DNA of 64,000 nt from Paenibacillus marchantiophytorum (GTDB lineage: Bacteria > Bacillota > Bacilli > Paenibacillales > NBRC-103111): contig NZ_BMHE01000021.1 of the NCBI RefSeq assembly GCF_014640555.1, forward strand, positions 1 to 64,000, written 5' to 3'. The notes under the pieces were generated by a model. The model did not search any database, was not told the origin of the DNA, and worked only from the letters and a program-made list of their open reading frames with translations. The position numbers and the translations under genes are program-made. Below, piece after piece: positions 16,754 to 26,016 of the stretch (position 1 is its first letter; each line of letters begins with the position of its first letter).

Positions 16754-17455
16754 TTGTTGTGGATAGGGCTTGCACTGCTTGTGGTCACTGTGGCGATTAT
16801 CGCTGTCCTAGTCAGTTTTATACGAGGGGAATTTTATTTCTCAAGGGTAAAGGATAATGATACGCTGTCCGTCGAGATGCGAGCTTTGTTTGGGCTTGTA
16901 CGCTATCGATATGTGATTCCAATTATTCAATTCAAAGGCTTTACACAGGGAATCATGATTAAGTCGGAAGTTGTGAACGACAAAAAGGCCGAATTAAAAG
17001 ATGCGAAAAAGGATCATATTACGAAAGATAAAGTCATTGCTTTTTACAAAGAAGCGAAAGTGGTTCTGATGCATACCTTGAACATGTATGAATGGATGAA
17101 GATGACACTAGCCAAAGTGGAGTGTACGGAACTCAAGTGGATCACACGTGTTGGAGTGGGCGACGCACCGGAAACAGCCATCACAACTGGAGCGATTTGG
17201 GGGATCAAATCGTCGTTGCTGGGCTTTGGGATTCGCTATGTGAAGTTAGTGGCGAAACCGCGTATTGATGTCATTCCGCAATATAATCAAAAGCAGTTTT
17301 CAACTGAATTTCGCTTCGCAGGACGTATCCGCGTCTGGTTTGCTGTGTTAGCTGGAATTCGCCTGTTGGTGCGCGCGGCGAAAGTAAAGGGTGGTCTTCG
17401 CATATGGATTCAAATTGTTTTGAAGTCCAGATCCAGAGTCAAAACGGCTTCTTGA
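16754..17455 (+). CDS. ytfI: DUF2953 domain protein (YtfI-like)
   Basis: The 233-aa protein has one N-terminal membrane span (about 2-24) and a soluble DUF2953 region with the family-typical tracts KWITRVGVGDAPETAITTGAIWG and DVIPQYNQKQFSTEFRFAGRI. The reading frame opens at 16697, but that lies inside the scpB terminator. TTG 16754, nine bases after AGGAGG, is therefore the better start. In B. subtilis ytfI precedes ytfJ (gerW) exactly as here. The family function is unknown; the partnership suggests sporulation. Confidence 0.85.
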   Translation: MLWIGLALLVVTVAIIAVLVSFIRGEFYFSRVKDNDTLSVEMRALFGLVRYRYVIPIIQFKGFTQGIMIKSEVVNDKKAELKDAKKDHITKDKVIAFYKEAKVVLMHTLNMYEWMKMTLAKVECTELKWITRVGVGDAPETAITTGAIWGIKSSLLGFGIRYVKLVAKPRIDVIPQYNQKQFSTEFRFAGRIRVWFAVLAGIRLLVRAAKVKGGLRIWIQIVLKSRSRVKTAS

Positions 17456-17572
17456 ACGGTACATAACGCTATTCCACTAAGGGCATTCTAAAAAAGAACC
17501 AGTTTTGGTCTTTAACGCTTGCGTTTCCGATGCCAGCTTGTCTGGCTAAAATCGCTAAGGAGGAATACAAAC

Positions 17573-18073
17573 ATGTCCGAACATCCGATTCAAGGCCTCA
17601 TGAAAGTCGCCATGGAAAATATCAAAGAAATGGTTGACGTGAACACAATTGTTGGAGACCCGGTAGAAACGCCGGATGGCAGTGTCATCATGCCGATTTC
17701 TAAGGTAGGATTTGGTTTCGCGGCAGGCGGCAGCGAGTTCGTAACCGATTCCGAAATAGAAATCGAAGGAGGTTCAATCAGCAAAAGCGATGCGCTGAAT
17801 GCCAAGGTCTCCCTGCCATTTGGTGGCGGTAGCGGCGGCGGGGTATCCATTACACCAATTGCTTTTCTTGTCGTCGGCAAAAATGGCGTCAAGGTTGTGC
17901 CGCTTGATAATCAAACGCACATCCTCGAGCGTCTAATCGACTCCGCACCGCAAGTGGTGGACAGAATCCAAAGCATGATCAAAGGGTTGACTGCGAAGCC
18001 TGCTGCGAGCACGCTTGGCGCAAATGGAGCGAACAATGTAACAAATATCGAAAATCAAAATTTCATCGTGTAG
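17573..18073 (+). CDS. gerW: Sporulation protein GerW (YtfJ)
   Basis: GerW is needed for normal germination in Bacillus and is made in the forespore. The ATG at 17573 follows AAGGAGGAA, giving 166 aa. The hallmark N-terminal segment HPIQGLMKVAMENIKEMVD is followed by the conserved VGDPVETPDG and GGSGGGVSITPIAFLV, the glycine-rich core of the YtfJ family. The C-terminal tail is Ala/Asn-rich and ends NFIV. A clean terminator follows. Confidence 0.94.
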   Translation: MSEHPIQGLMKVAMENIKEMVDVNTIVGDPVETPDGSVIMPISKVGFGFAAGGSEFVTDSEIEIEGGSISKSDALNAKVSLPFGGGSGGGVSITPIAFLVVGKNGVKVVPLDNQTHILERLIDSAPQVVDRIQSMIKGLTAKPAASTLGANGANNVTNIENQNFIV

Positions 18074-18089
18074 TGATCGGCCTATGTTG

Positions 18090-18117
18090 AAGCTGTCCTT
18101 TGTGGACAGCTTTTTTT
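18090..18117 (+). terminator. Rho-independent terminator after gerW
   Basis: GAAGCTGTCC pairs with GGACAGCTTT around a TTTGT loop and is followed by seven T residues. Confidence 0.9.
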
Positions 18118-18204
18118 GTTGTGGTTATGGGGATTCGAGCTAGGCTGCCAATTAGTGGTCGAGAAGGAGGAGGAGGTTAAATGATATCTAAGTTGCCTCG
18201 CACG

Positions 18205-18424
18205 GAAATAAGGGAACGTCAATCCGCTATTCTAGCCAAAAGTGTCATTTTGGCGAGGTTGAGGGAACTAGAGTACGTTATTTTGCTGTTTACGGGGGAA
18301 TTCAGCGCTTTTCGTGGAAATAAGACCCTGTAGTCCCGCTATGACCCTCGCATCACTGATATTTATCAAAATAGCGCACTTGAGTTCCCTTAACAGGATT
18401 CCCTTTATAGGATGTGTCGTTTTG
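18205..18424. repeat. Dispersed hairpin repeat, family B, copy 1
   Basis: The block contains the recurring motif AGGGAAC-TAgAGTaCGtTATT (18250-18280) and, near the far end, its inverse AATAGCGcACTTGAGTTCCCT. Between them are GGGAATTCAGC and TGGAAATAAG tracts shared with the copy at 54.86 kb. It fills most of the 448-bp gerW-dacB gap. A 65-codon reading frame crosses it, but has no ribosome site or family resemblance. Confidence 0.75.
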
Positions 18425-18463
18425 ATTCACTATTTAGGACATATCCCCAATCCGGCAGCATAT

Positions 18464-18504
18464 ACTTGTACAAAGTTTTGCGTAAGCTGGGGTACAAGTT
18501 CTTT
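18464..18504 (+). other. Inverted repeat with T-rich tail just upstream of dacB
   Basis: ACTTGTAC (18464-18471) and GTACAAGT (18492-18499) form an 8-bp stem followed by TCTTTTG, 20 bases before the dacB ATG. It could be an attenuator or an operator. The sequence alone does not decide. Confidence 0.5.
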
Positions 18505-18521
18505 TGTGTAGGGGGATAACC

Positions 18522-19715
18522 ATGAAGATTAAAGTCCGTTTCATCCTAATGTGCAGTATGCTGCTTAGTTTACTGCTTGCACCGCTGGCACAAGTGGATG
18601 CAGCACCGCCAGGCATTCACACGAATGCGGTTGGCGCTTCCCTAATTGATGTCGAGTCTGGTCGTATTCTTTATAGCCAAAAAGGGGACACGCCTATGCG
18701 CATTGCTAGTTTAACGAAAATTATGACCGCTATTATCTCTATTGAACAAGGGAATTTGAACGATAAAGTAAAGGTAACCAAAACAGCTTTTGGCAAGGAA
18801 GGCTCCTCCATCTATTTGAAGCTTGGCGAGGAAATGCGCCTCCATGATATGCTCTATGGCTTAATGCTAAGGTCGGGGAACGATGCGGCGACAGCAATCG
18901 CAGAACATATCGGAGGCAGTGTGGACGGCTTCGTCTATCTAATGAATGAGAAAGCGAAAATGCTCGGGATGGACCACTCGCATTTCACGAATCCTTCTGG
19001 TTTGGATGAAGGGGAAGGTCATCGCTCAAGTCCCAATGATATGGCTAAGCTAACCGCATACGCTTTGAAAAACAACGTATTTCAAGATATTGTTTCCACG
19101 AAGCTAAAAAAAGTGCCGAACCCGAATGAAGCTTGGGATTACTCCTGGCTCAATAAAAATAAAATGCTGAGCCTGTTTGAGGGCGCTGATGGTGTGAAAA
19201 CAGGCTATACGAAGCTTGCAAAGCGCTGTCTGGTTTCTTCTGCATCACGCAACGGGCATCAGCTTGCTGTCGTTACGCTGAATGATCCGGATGATTGGGG
19301 CGATCATGGACGATTGCTCCAATATGGCTTTACGTATTTCCCGCTGTTAACCCTTGTGAACAAAGGAGACGCTGTTGAGGGTTCAACAGGCGTTGTGGGA
19401 AGAACCTTCTCTTATCCGTTAGCTGAAGGAGAAGCCCAGTTGTTGACGCGCAAGGTAACATTGGCTGACCCGGCGACGACTTCCTATCGATTGGGCGAAC
19501 GTGGAACCATTCAGTACTTGCTTAAAAATAATCTGATTCAAACGATTCCGATTTATGACAAAACGAGTCCGCTCCTGCAAGTTGACAGTCAATCCACCTT
19601 CTCTTTTCAAAAAAGTGAGCCATATCAAGCAACACTGCTCTCGCACTATGGGTATGTGCTAAGAATGCTAGTCCGCGAGTTATTTATGATATCTGAATCC
19701 GAGTGGGCCGATTAG
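18522..19715 (+). CDS. dacB: Sporulation D-alanyl-D-alanine carboxypeptidase DacB (S11 family)
   Basis: DacB trims peptidoglycan in the spore cortex, controlling cross-linking from the mother-cell side. ATG 18522 follows GGGGGATA and gives 397 aa with a signal peptide ending near VDAAP. Active-site motifs SLTK (about residue 63), SGN (in LRSGNDAA) and KTG (in GVKTGYTK) are intact. It is the second S11 enzyme in the window. Immediate linkage to spmA and spmB, as in B. subtilis, identifies it as DacB rather than DacF or DacA. Confidence 0.93.
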   Translation: MKIKVRFILMCSMLLSLLLAPLAQVDAAPPGIHTNAVGASLIDVESGRILYSQKGDTPMRIASLTKIMTAIISIEQGNLNDKVKVTKTAFGKEGSSIYLKLGEEMRLHDMLYGLMLRSGNDAATAIAEHIGGSVDGFVYLMNEKAKMLGMDHSHFTNPSGLDEGEGHRSSPNDMAKLTAYALKNNVFQDIVSTKLKKVPNPNEAWDYSWLNKNKMLSLFEGADGVKTGYTKLAKRCLVSSASRNGHQLAVVTLNDPDDWGDHGRLLQYGFTYFPLLTLVNKGDAVEGSTGVVGRTFSYPLAEGEAQLLTRKVTLADPATTSYRLGERGTIQYLLKNNLIQTIPIYDKTSPLLQVDSQSTFSFQKSEPYQATLLSHYGYVLRMLVRELFMISESEWAD

Positions 19716-19727
19716 GAGGGCAAATCT

Positions 19728-20327
19728 ATGGTGAATTGGATTTGGTTGTTGTTTATCGTTGGTGGCTTCGTCGTTGCAGCGCTGAATGGCAATGTGGAAG
19801 CCGTGACGCAAGCGGCGTTTGAAGGGGCGAAGAGCGGAGTGACGGTGTGTTTTGGACTTATTAGCGTACTAGTTTTTTGGATGGGCATGATGCGGATTGC
19901 GGAAGATGCTGGCATTTTAAGCAAGCTCGCGAGACTGCTGCAGCCGGCGATCCGCTTCTTATTTCCCAGCGTTCCCAAGAATCATCCTGCACTCGGATAC
20001 ATCATGTCCAACATGAGCGCCAACATTCTGGGACTTGGCAACGCCGCAACGCCGATGGGTATTAAAGCGATGCAGGAACTGCAGAAGCTAAATCCGGATA
20101 AAGATACAGCGAGTACAGCGATGTGTACGCTGCTGGCTTTGAATACGTCAAGTGTTACGCTCATTCCAACAACACTGATCGCGATTCGTATGAATTACAA
20201 CTCTGTCAATCCCGCGGAAATCGTTGGTACAACGCTGATTGCTACAATCATTTCAACGGCAGCAGCCATCGTTGTGGATCGTTGGTACCGCAGATCGCGC
20301 TCGCCCATCCCGCCATTGAAAGGATGA
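19728..20327 (+). CDS. spmA: Spore maturation protein A
   Basis: SpmA is a mother-cell membrane protein required for spore core dehydration and heat resistance. The 199-aa sequence has several membrane helices and the gate-domain signatures GNAATPMGIKAM and LNTSSVTLIP. It starts 13 bases after dacB with AGGAGGG upstream. The dacB-spmA-spmB order is that of B. subtilis. Confidence 0.95.
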   Translation: MVNWIWLLFIVGGFVVAALNGNVEAVTQAAFEGAKSGVTVCFGLISVLVFWMGMMRIAEDAGILSKLARLLQPAIRFLFPSVPKNHPALGYIMSNMSANILGLGNAATPMGIKAMQELQKLNPDKDTASTAMCTLLALNTSSVTLIPTTLIAIRMNYNSVNPAEIVGTTLIATIISTAAAIVVDRWYRRSRSPIPPLKG

Positions 20328-20333
20328 TTTCCC

Positions 20334-20867
20334 ATGTATGCCCTCGTCTCGCTCATCTCAGCATGGGCTATTCCGATCATGATTGTCTTCATTCCGCTAT
20401 ATGCCGCCTATAAAAAAATTCCTGTTTATGAATCTTTCGTAGATGGCGCCAAAGAAGGCTTCGATACGGCAATCAAAATCATTCCACATCTCGTCGGCAT
20501 GATGGTAGCTATCTCCGTTTTTCGAGCTTCAGGAGCTATGGATCTATTGCTCGGCTGGATGCATCCCATCTTTGACAAGATAGGGGTGCCAACGGAAGTA
20601 TTGCCTTTAGCCATCCTTCGGCCCATAACCGGAGCGGGTTCGCTGGCTTTTACAACGGATCTTATCGAGCAGTTTGGCCCAGATTCCATGATAGGACGAA
20701 TTGCTTCAACGGTGCAAGGGAGTACAGACACGACGCTGTATGTCATTACGGTTTATTTCGGCGCTATCGGTATTCGCAAAGCCAGCTATGCATTAAAGGT
20801 GGGGCTGATTTCTGATCTAGTAGGTTTCATTGCCTCCATCGTGATCTGTTATCTTGTCTTTGTTTAG
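20334..20867 (+). CDS. spmB: Spore maturation protein B
   Basis: SpmB is the membrane partner of SpmA and shares its gate-domain fold. The 177-aa product shows the signatures FVDGAKEGFDTAIKIIPHLV, RPITGAGSL and GSTDTTLYVI. It follows spmA by six bases, ending the sporulation cassette before rluB. Confidence 0.95.
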   Translation: MYALVSLISAWAIPIMIVFIPLYAAYKKIPVYESFVDGAKEGFDTAIKIIPHLVGMMVAISVFRASGAMDLLLGWMHPIFDKIGVPTEVLPLAILRPITGAGSLAFTTDLIEQFGPDSMIGRIASTVQGSTDTTLYVITVYFGAIGIRKASYALKVGLISDLVGFIASIVICYLVFV

Positions 20868-20938
20868 GATTTCAAGCACCTTCGCTCTTGAGATTTGCAG
20901 GCAACTCCGTTATCATTAGCTTGAGGTGAAAGCGGATT

Positions 20939-21685
20939 ATGGAAAGACTGCAAAAAGTATTGGCTGAAGCGGGAATTGCTTCCCGACGGAAATGTGAAGA
21001 AATTATTACAGCGGGACGGGTTCAAGTGAACGGCGAAGTCGTTACGACGCTTGGCGTGAAAGTGAACTCGGCTGAAGACGAAATCAGAGTAGATGGACGA
21101 GCTATCGGACAACAGAAGAAAATCTACGTCATCTTGAATAAGCCGAAGGGTGTTATTACAAGTGCGACGGACCCGGAAGGACGTAAAGTTGTTACGGACT
21201 ACTTGCCTGGGATCAGAGAACGCGTTTATCCGGTCGGACGATTGGATTATGATACGGAAGGCTTACTGCTATTAACGAATGACGGTGAATTTGCCCATTT
21301 GCTTACGCATCCCAAGCATCACGTGCCTAAGACTTATCAAGCAACTGTAAAAGGTGTTCCGCACGGCACGTTATTAGAAAAGCTAAAAACGGGCATACAG
21401 TTAGAAGACGGGATGACGGCGCCTGCTGAAGTCGAATATGCGGATGTGAATATGGAGAAAAATGAATCCATCATCACCATTACGATCTATGAGGGCAGGA
21501 ATCGACAAGTCAGACGGATGTTCGAAGCGATTTCTTTTCCGGTTATTAAATTAAAACGAATCAAATTTGGTCCAATCTTCTTAACAGGTCTGCCGAGAGC
21601 GAAGTACCGCCACTTGACGCCCAAAGAGGTTGAAGAGCTTAGGAACGAGGCTCTCACGACACATAACGTTCAAAAAGGCCAATAA
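20939..21685 (+). CDS. rluB: 23S rRNA pseudouridine synthase RluB
   Basis: It isomerises a uridine in 23S rRNA (position 2605 in E. coli numbering for the family). The N-terminal S4 RNA-binding domain (residues 1-60, LAEAGIASRRKCEEII) is followed by the RsuA/RluB catalytic domain with Asp in GRLDYDTEGLLLL and the EGRNRQVRRM motif. The ATG is preceded by TTGAGGTG. Its last codons lie inside a terminator hairpin. Confidence 0.95.
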   Translation: MERLQKVLAEAGIASRRKCEEIITAGRVQVNGEVVTTLGVKVNSAEDEIRVDGRAIGQQKKIYVILNKPKGVITSATDPEGRKVVTDYLPGIRERVYPVGRLDYDTEGLLLLTNDGEFAHLLTHPKHHVPKTYQATVKGVPHGTLLEKLKTGIQLEDGMTAPAEVEYADVNMEKNESIITITIYEGRNRQVRRMFEAISFPVIKLKRIKFGPIFLTGLPRAKYRHLTPKEVEELRNEALTTHNVQKGQ

Positions 21686-21702
21686 GAATTGGCCTTCTTT
21701 TC
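21672..21702 (+). terminator. Terminator overlapping the rluB stop codon
   Basis: AAAAAGGCCAAT (21672-21683), which includes the stop codon region, pairs with ATTGGCCTT and is followed by CTTTTC. It separates rluB from the res operon. Confidence 0.8.
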
Positions 21703-21768
21703 GTTATAATAAAGGTAATACTGTGTGATAAACGACTACTATTGTCGAAAAAGCGAAGGTGATACATT

Positions 21769-22302
21769 GTGGGTGCAAGAAAGAAATGGGTACAGATTGC
21801 GATATTTGCAATCGTGCTTATTATTGGCGTATTTACCATTATTACGAATTTGTCCGCCTCGGATAGCAAGAAGTATCCGCAACAAGGCGATAAAGCGACA
21901 AACTTTTCATTAGTCGGGCTAGAAGGAGAAACACATCAATTATCGGATTACAAAGGGAAACCGGTGCTGATTAATTTCTGGGGCACTTTTTGTCCGCCTT
22001 GTAAAGAGGAAATGCCTGCCCTTCAGAGGCAGTATGACAAATGGAGCAAACAAGGCGTTGTCTTCCTAGAGGTGAATGTCGACAAAAATAAAGTGACGGT
22101 TCAAGGCTTTATGGATCAATACAAATTGAGTCTGCCTGTACTGCTGGATGCCAAGGAAGTAGTGCGCAAGCAGTATGGTGTCATGGATTATCCAACAACT
22201 TTCTTTATAGGCGCAGACGGGAAAATTGTCGTCAAGAAAATCGGTCAGATGACAGAAGCTTTCATCGATGAAACGCTGGGACAGTTGGTTAACAAGCCGT
22301 AA
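21769..22302 (+). CDS. resA: Thiol-disulfide oxidoreductase ResA
   Basis: ResA reduces apocytochrome c cysteines outside the membrane for heme attachment. The 177-aa protein has an N-terminal signal anchor (about 8-27) and a thioredoxin-like fold with the active site CPPC (in GTFCPPCKEEMP). The cis-proline loop MDYPTTFFI is present. The GTG start has AAGGTG upstream. It heads resABC, in the same order as in B. subtilis. Confidence 0.95.
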   Translation: MGARKKWVQIAIFAIVLIIGVFTIITNLSASDSKKYPQQGDKATNFSLVGLEGETHQLSDYKGKPVLINFWGTFCPPCKEEMPALQRQYDKWSKQGVVFLEVNVDKNKVTVQGFMDQYKLSLPVLLDAKEVVRKQYGVMDYPTTFFIGADGKIVVKKIGQMTEAFIDETLGQLVNKP

Positions 22303-22337
22303 AATCAATAAATGCTTGAAGTTTTCAGGAGGTCAAC

Positions 22338-24008
22338 ATGTTGTTTTACAACACCAAATGCGATTGTGGGCATCAGAATCCTACAGGAACTACACTCTGT
22401 GAATCATGTGGAAATCCGCTGATTGATATAGATGGCAGAGATATACTGGAAATGCGGTATGATGGCATGGCTCGCCGCTCGCAGAAATCGAATCCTTCGA
22501 TATTGGATAAAGTCTGGAATTTCTTTTCCTCGGTTAAAATAGCGGTATGGATCATTTTCTTCACGGTTGTCGCTTCGGCGGTAGGCACCATTTTTCCGCA
22601 AGAAAATACGTTTCTGGATATGGATCCTGCCCAATATTACTCAGAAAATTACGGTACTCTAGGTACCATCTATCACGTGCTTGGCTTTTCTCATACGTTT
22701 AACTCATGGTGGTTCATTACCTTGCTGTTCATGATCGGGACATCGCTTGTTATTTGCAGCTTGGACCGTGTGCTTCCGCTATACAAAGCATTATCCAAGC
22801 AGCAAATCCGCAAGCATCTGAATTTCTTGACAAGACAAAAAGTCACGCTTACGACGGAGCTGCCTGCCGGAACGGATGAGGAAGCTTGGACAAGCAAGCT
22901 GGGCACGATTTTACGCAAAAAGAGCTATCGCATACATAAAGGCAAAGATGGAACGGCTCTGCTGGCAGAGAAATATCGTTTTAGCCGTTGGGGGCCCTAT
23001 ATTAACCATATTGGCCTCATCATTTTCCTGATTGGCGTCCTTATGAGAAGTATCCCAGGATGGCATATGGATCAATACATGGGCATTCTGGAGGGCGAAA
23101 CGAAACAGATTCCGCATACGTCTTATTTTATCAAAAATGAGAAATTCACCTTGGAACTCTATGATGATAAAGATCTGCCTGAGAGCATCAAGGCCAAAGG
23201 ACAGATTGTTCCAAAAACGTATGAAACACAGGCGGTGCTTTATCATTGCTCAGCGAATTGCGATGAGTCAGGCAAAGAGCCCGTACTTGAAGAAGTACAT
23301 AAATCGAACATTCTTGTGAATCATCCTCTGGACTACAAGGGACTGCAAGCGTATCAATTTGATTACAAATCGACGCCGCTGCTCATTTCTGTAAAACCTA
23401 CGTTAAGCAATCCGGCGACCGGTGAATCTTACGGAAGTTTTGATCTGCCTATGAACAACCCGAAGGAAGAATATCAGGCAGGGCCTTATACGTTGAAGTT
23501 AAAAGGCTATTTTCCAGAATTCGGGTTAGAAAAGGGTCAGCCAATTAGTTTATCGAATGAACCGAAAGCGCCTGCATTTATTTTTAGCATCACAGGTCCG
23601 GGACTTTCTGCCAACGGTGAACCCTATATGTATTTCCCACGGCAAGTGGATAAGGAGTCTTTCTCTCAAGACACCATTAACGGGGCTATCAGCCAGAAGT
23701 TGAAGCTTGCGGTAGGCAGCATGGAAGGTGTGCAATTCGCGAATTACACGACTTATTTGAATATTCGTGTGGATAAAGCGATGCCGTATATCTGGGTTGG
23801 CTCTGCGATCTTTATGATCGGCGTTATTATGGGCTTTTACTGGCAGCATAGACGGATCTGGATTCGAATAGATCAAGGCAAATTAACTTTAGGCGGACAT
23901 ACGAATAAAAACTGGTTTGGTTTGCGCAATGAAGTTGCAGCCGCCCTTAAGAAGAACGATATGGATGTATCACCAAAATCACTAGATACAGGAGGGAACC
24001 AAGGGTGA
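22338..24008 (+). CDS. resB: Cytochrome c biogenesis protein ResB with N-terminal zinc ribbon
   Basis: ResB, with ResC, transports and attaches heme to c-type cytochromes at the outer face of the membrane. The 556-aa protein has four membrane helices (three within about residues 60-240 and one near 485) and a large extracytoplasmic loop. Unusually, the first 25 residues contain Cys pairs CDC and CESC arranged like a small zinc ribbon (CDCGHQNP... LCESCGNPL). The ATG follows AGGAGGT. It overlaps resC by 4 bases. Confidence 0.93.
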   Translation: MLFYNTKCDCGHQNPTGTTLCESCGNPLIDIDGRDILEMRYDGMARRSQKSNPSILDKVWNFFSSVKIAVWIIFFTVVASAVGTIFPQENTFLDMDPAQYYSENYGTLGTIYHVLGFSHTFNSWWFITLLFMIGTSLVICSLDRVLPLYKALSKQQIRKHLNFLTRQKVTLTTELPAGTDEEAWTSKLGTILRKKSYRIHKGKDGTALLAEKYRFSRWGPYINHIGLIIFLIGVLMRSIPGWHMDQYMGILEGETKQIPHTSYFIKNEKFTLELYDDKDLPESIKAKGQIVPKTYETQAVLYHCSANCDESGKEPVLEEVHKSNILVNHPLDYKGLQAYQFDYKSTPLLISVKPTLSNPATGESYGSFDLPMNNPKEEYQAGPYTLKLKGYFPEFGLEKGQPISLSNEPKAPAFIFSITGPGLSANGEPYMYFPRQVDKESFSQDTINGAISQKLKLAVGSMEGVQFANYTTYLNIRVDKAMPYIWVGSAIFMIGVIMGFYWQHRRIWIRIDQGKLTLGGHTNKNWFGLRNEVAAALKKNDMDVSPKSLDTGGNQG

Positions 24009-25264
24009 ATGTAAATTCAGTCAGCAGCACCTTTTTACTTATCGCTTTTTTCGTTTACCTGGCCGCATTTTTGCTTTTCGTTCTTTCCATTACAGGCAGG
24101 AAATGGAGTAATCGCGATCCGGAACAACATACGAAGAGATGGGGGTTTGTCGCTTTTCTAACCTCCGTTGCAGGCTTTGCCTGTCATGTGACTTTCTTTT
24201 TTACAAGATGGGTGGAAGGCAGTCATATTCCAACTTCTAATATGTACGAGTTCATGACTTTCTTGGGCATGATGATTATGTTTGCTTTCTTGATTGTTTA
24301 TCTGATTTATCGCACTCCGGTGCTTGGCGTGTTCGCATTGCCGATTGGCTTTATCATTATTGCTTATGCTTCGGTATTTCCAAGTGAAGTTCAGCCATTA
24401 ATTCCGGCCTTGCAAAGCTATTGGTTGAAAATTCACGTTACGACCGCAGCAGCAGGGGAAGCGTTCTTCGGTGTTGGTTTTGCCGGTGGATTAATGTATC
24501 TCATGCGTGCAGTCGATTACAAAGGAACGACGAAAGTCGATAAGCGCGAACAAAGAGGTTTGGAGCTGACGCTCTTTTTCATCTTGATGCTCATTGCCTT
24601 TATTGCCTCTATTTTTACATTTAACGGTTCGGGGTATAAGGCTGTCTTCTCCAAACAAGTGGTTGTCACAGATGCACAAGGGCAGCAACAAACGAATACG
24701 CAGAACGAAACATACGTACTGCCGCCAATCGTGAAACCTCACGGCATGGACGTTGTTTCAATGAAGCCATTCCTTGGCATGAATGAACCATTGTTCGCAG
24801 CGCCGTCCTGGATGGAAGGGGCAAGTGCCGGACGTAAGCTGAACACGGTCATTTGGTCCGTACTCGGTGGATTAATCCTCTATGCACTTGCTCGGTTGGT
24901 AGCGCGCAAGCCGTTGGGTGCTGCTATCGGACCTGTTGTGAAAGGAATGGATGCCGAAGATTTAGATGAAATCAGTTACAGGGCAATTGCCATTGGCTAT
25001 CCGATCTTTACACTCGGGGCACTGATCTTTGCCATGATTTGGGCGCAAGAGGCTTGGGGACGTTTCTGGGGCTGGGACCCCAAAGAAGTATGGGCACTGA
25101 TCACTTGGTTGTTCTATGCCGTCTTCCTGCATCTGCGGCTGTCCAAAGGTTGGCAAGGGAAGAAATCGGCTTGGTTAACGGTGATTGGTTTTATCGTGGT
25201 TATGTTTACTTTGGTTGGGGTAAATCTTGTCATTGCAGGTCTTCACTCCTATGCGGGTGTATAA
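24005..25264 (+). CDS. resC: Cytochrome c biogenesis protein ResC (CcsA/CcsB family)
   Basis: The 419-aa heme-handling membrane protein has about eight membrane spans. The tryptophan-rich WWD signature (WGRFWGWDPKEVWALITW) near residue 350 binds heme, and histidines flank it (FACHVTFF near residue 60, IHVTTAA near 145). The GTG start overlaps the resB stop. It completes the System II cytochrome c maturation machinery. Confidence 0.95.
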   Translation: MNVNSVSSTFLLIAFFVYLAAFLLFVLSITGRKWSNRDPEQHTKRWGFVAFLTSVAGFACHVTFFFTRWVEGSHIPTSNMYEFMTFLGMMIMFAFLIVYLIYRTPVLGVFALPIGFIIIAYASVFPSEVQPLIPALQSYWLKIHVTTAAAGEAFFGVGFAGGLMYLMRAVDYKGTTKVDKREQRGLELTLFFILMLIAFIASIFTFNGSGYKAVFSKQVVVTDAQGQQQTNTQNETYVLPPIVKPHGMDVVSMKPFLGMNEPLFAAPSWMEGASAGRKLNTVIWSVLGGLILYALARLVARKPLGAAIGPVVKGMDAEDLDEISYRAIAIGYPIFTLGALIFAMIWAQEAWGRFWGWDPKEVWALITWLFYAVFLHLRLSKGWQGKKSAWLTVIGFIVVMFTLVGVNLVIAGLHSYAGV

Positions 25265-25301
25265 CATAGTTGAACAAAATTAGATAAGGATGTGAAGCTA
25301 C

Positions 25302-26015
25302 ATGGAAATGAAAGCTAGCATACTCGTTGTGGATGATGAGGAAAGAATTCGTCGACTGCTCAGGATGTATCTGGAAAAAGAAGGCTACATTATTGAAGAA
25401 GCAGAAGATGGCGAGACCGCGCTGCGCATGGCGACGGATTTGGATTTTGACTTAATCTTATTAGATGTGATGCTGCCTGGTATAGATGGGATTGAAGTTT
25501 GCGCTAGGCTTCGTCAAGTGAAATCAACGCCAGTAATTATGCTGACGGCCAAAGGCGAAGAGACGAATCGCGTAAGCGGCTTTGAAGTGGGAGCGGATGA
25601 TTATGTTGTTAAACCGTTCTCGCCTCGCGAAGTGATCTATCGCGTTAAAGCTATTTTGCGCAGATCCTCTGCGACCGCTTATTTATCCAAAGATGCCAGT
25701 TCAAGCAACAATATTGTCTTCCCTAATTTGATTATTGAGCATGATGCCCATCGGGTAACAGCGGGAGGGCAAGAAGTCGCCTTGACGCCTAAAGAATACG
25801 AATTGCTTCACTATCTAGCGGTTTCTCCGGATAAAGTGTTCTCGCGTGAGGAACTCTTGAAAGATGTATGGAATTATGAATTCTTCGGTGATTTGCGGAC
25901 GGTCGATACGCATGTAAAGCGGCTTCGTGAGAAATTAAACAAAGTATCCCCGGATGCTGCCGCAATGATTACGACCGTATGGGGAGTAGGCTATAAGCTA
26001 GAGGTGCCTAAATAA
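25302..26015 (+). CDS. resD: Response regulator ResD
   Basis: ResD activates genes for anaerobic and aerobic respiration on phosphorylation by ResE. The 237-aa OmpR/PhoB-type regulator has a receiver domain with the phospho-acceptor Asp in LLDVMLPG, the acidic pair VVDDEE and the Lys in VVKPFSP. A C-terminal winged helix follows (RTVDTHVKRLREKL). It lies 37 bases after resC and just upstream of resE. Confidence 0.95.
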   Translation: MEMKASILVVDDEERIRRLLRMYLEKEGYIIEEAEDGETALRMATDLDFDLILLDVMLPGIDGIEVCARLRQVKSTPVIMLTAKGEETNRVSGFEVGADDYVVKPFSPREVIYRVKAILRRSSATAYLSKDASSSNNIVFPNLIIEHDAHRVTAGGQEVALTPKEYELLHYLAVSPDKVFSREELLKDVWNYEFFGDLRTVDTHVKRLREKLNKVSPDAAAMITTVWGVGYKLEVPK

Positions 26016-26016
26016 C

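Noticed and set aside
18314..18511. 65-codon frame in the gerW-dacB gap
   Set aside because: It is composed of family B repeat sequence and overlaps the hairpin just before dacB.
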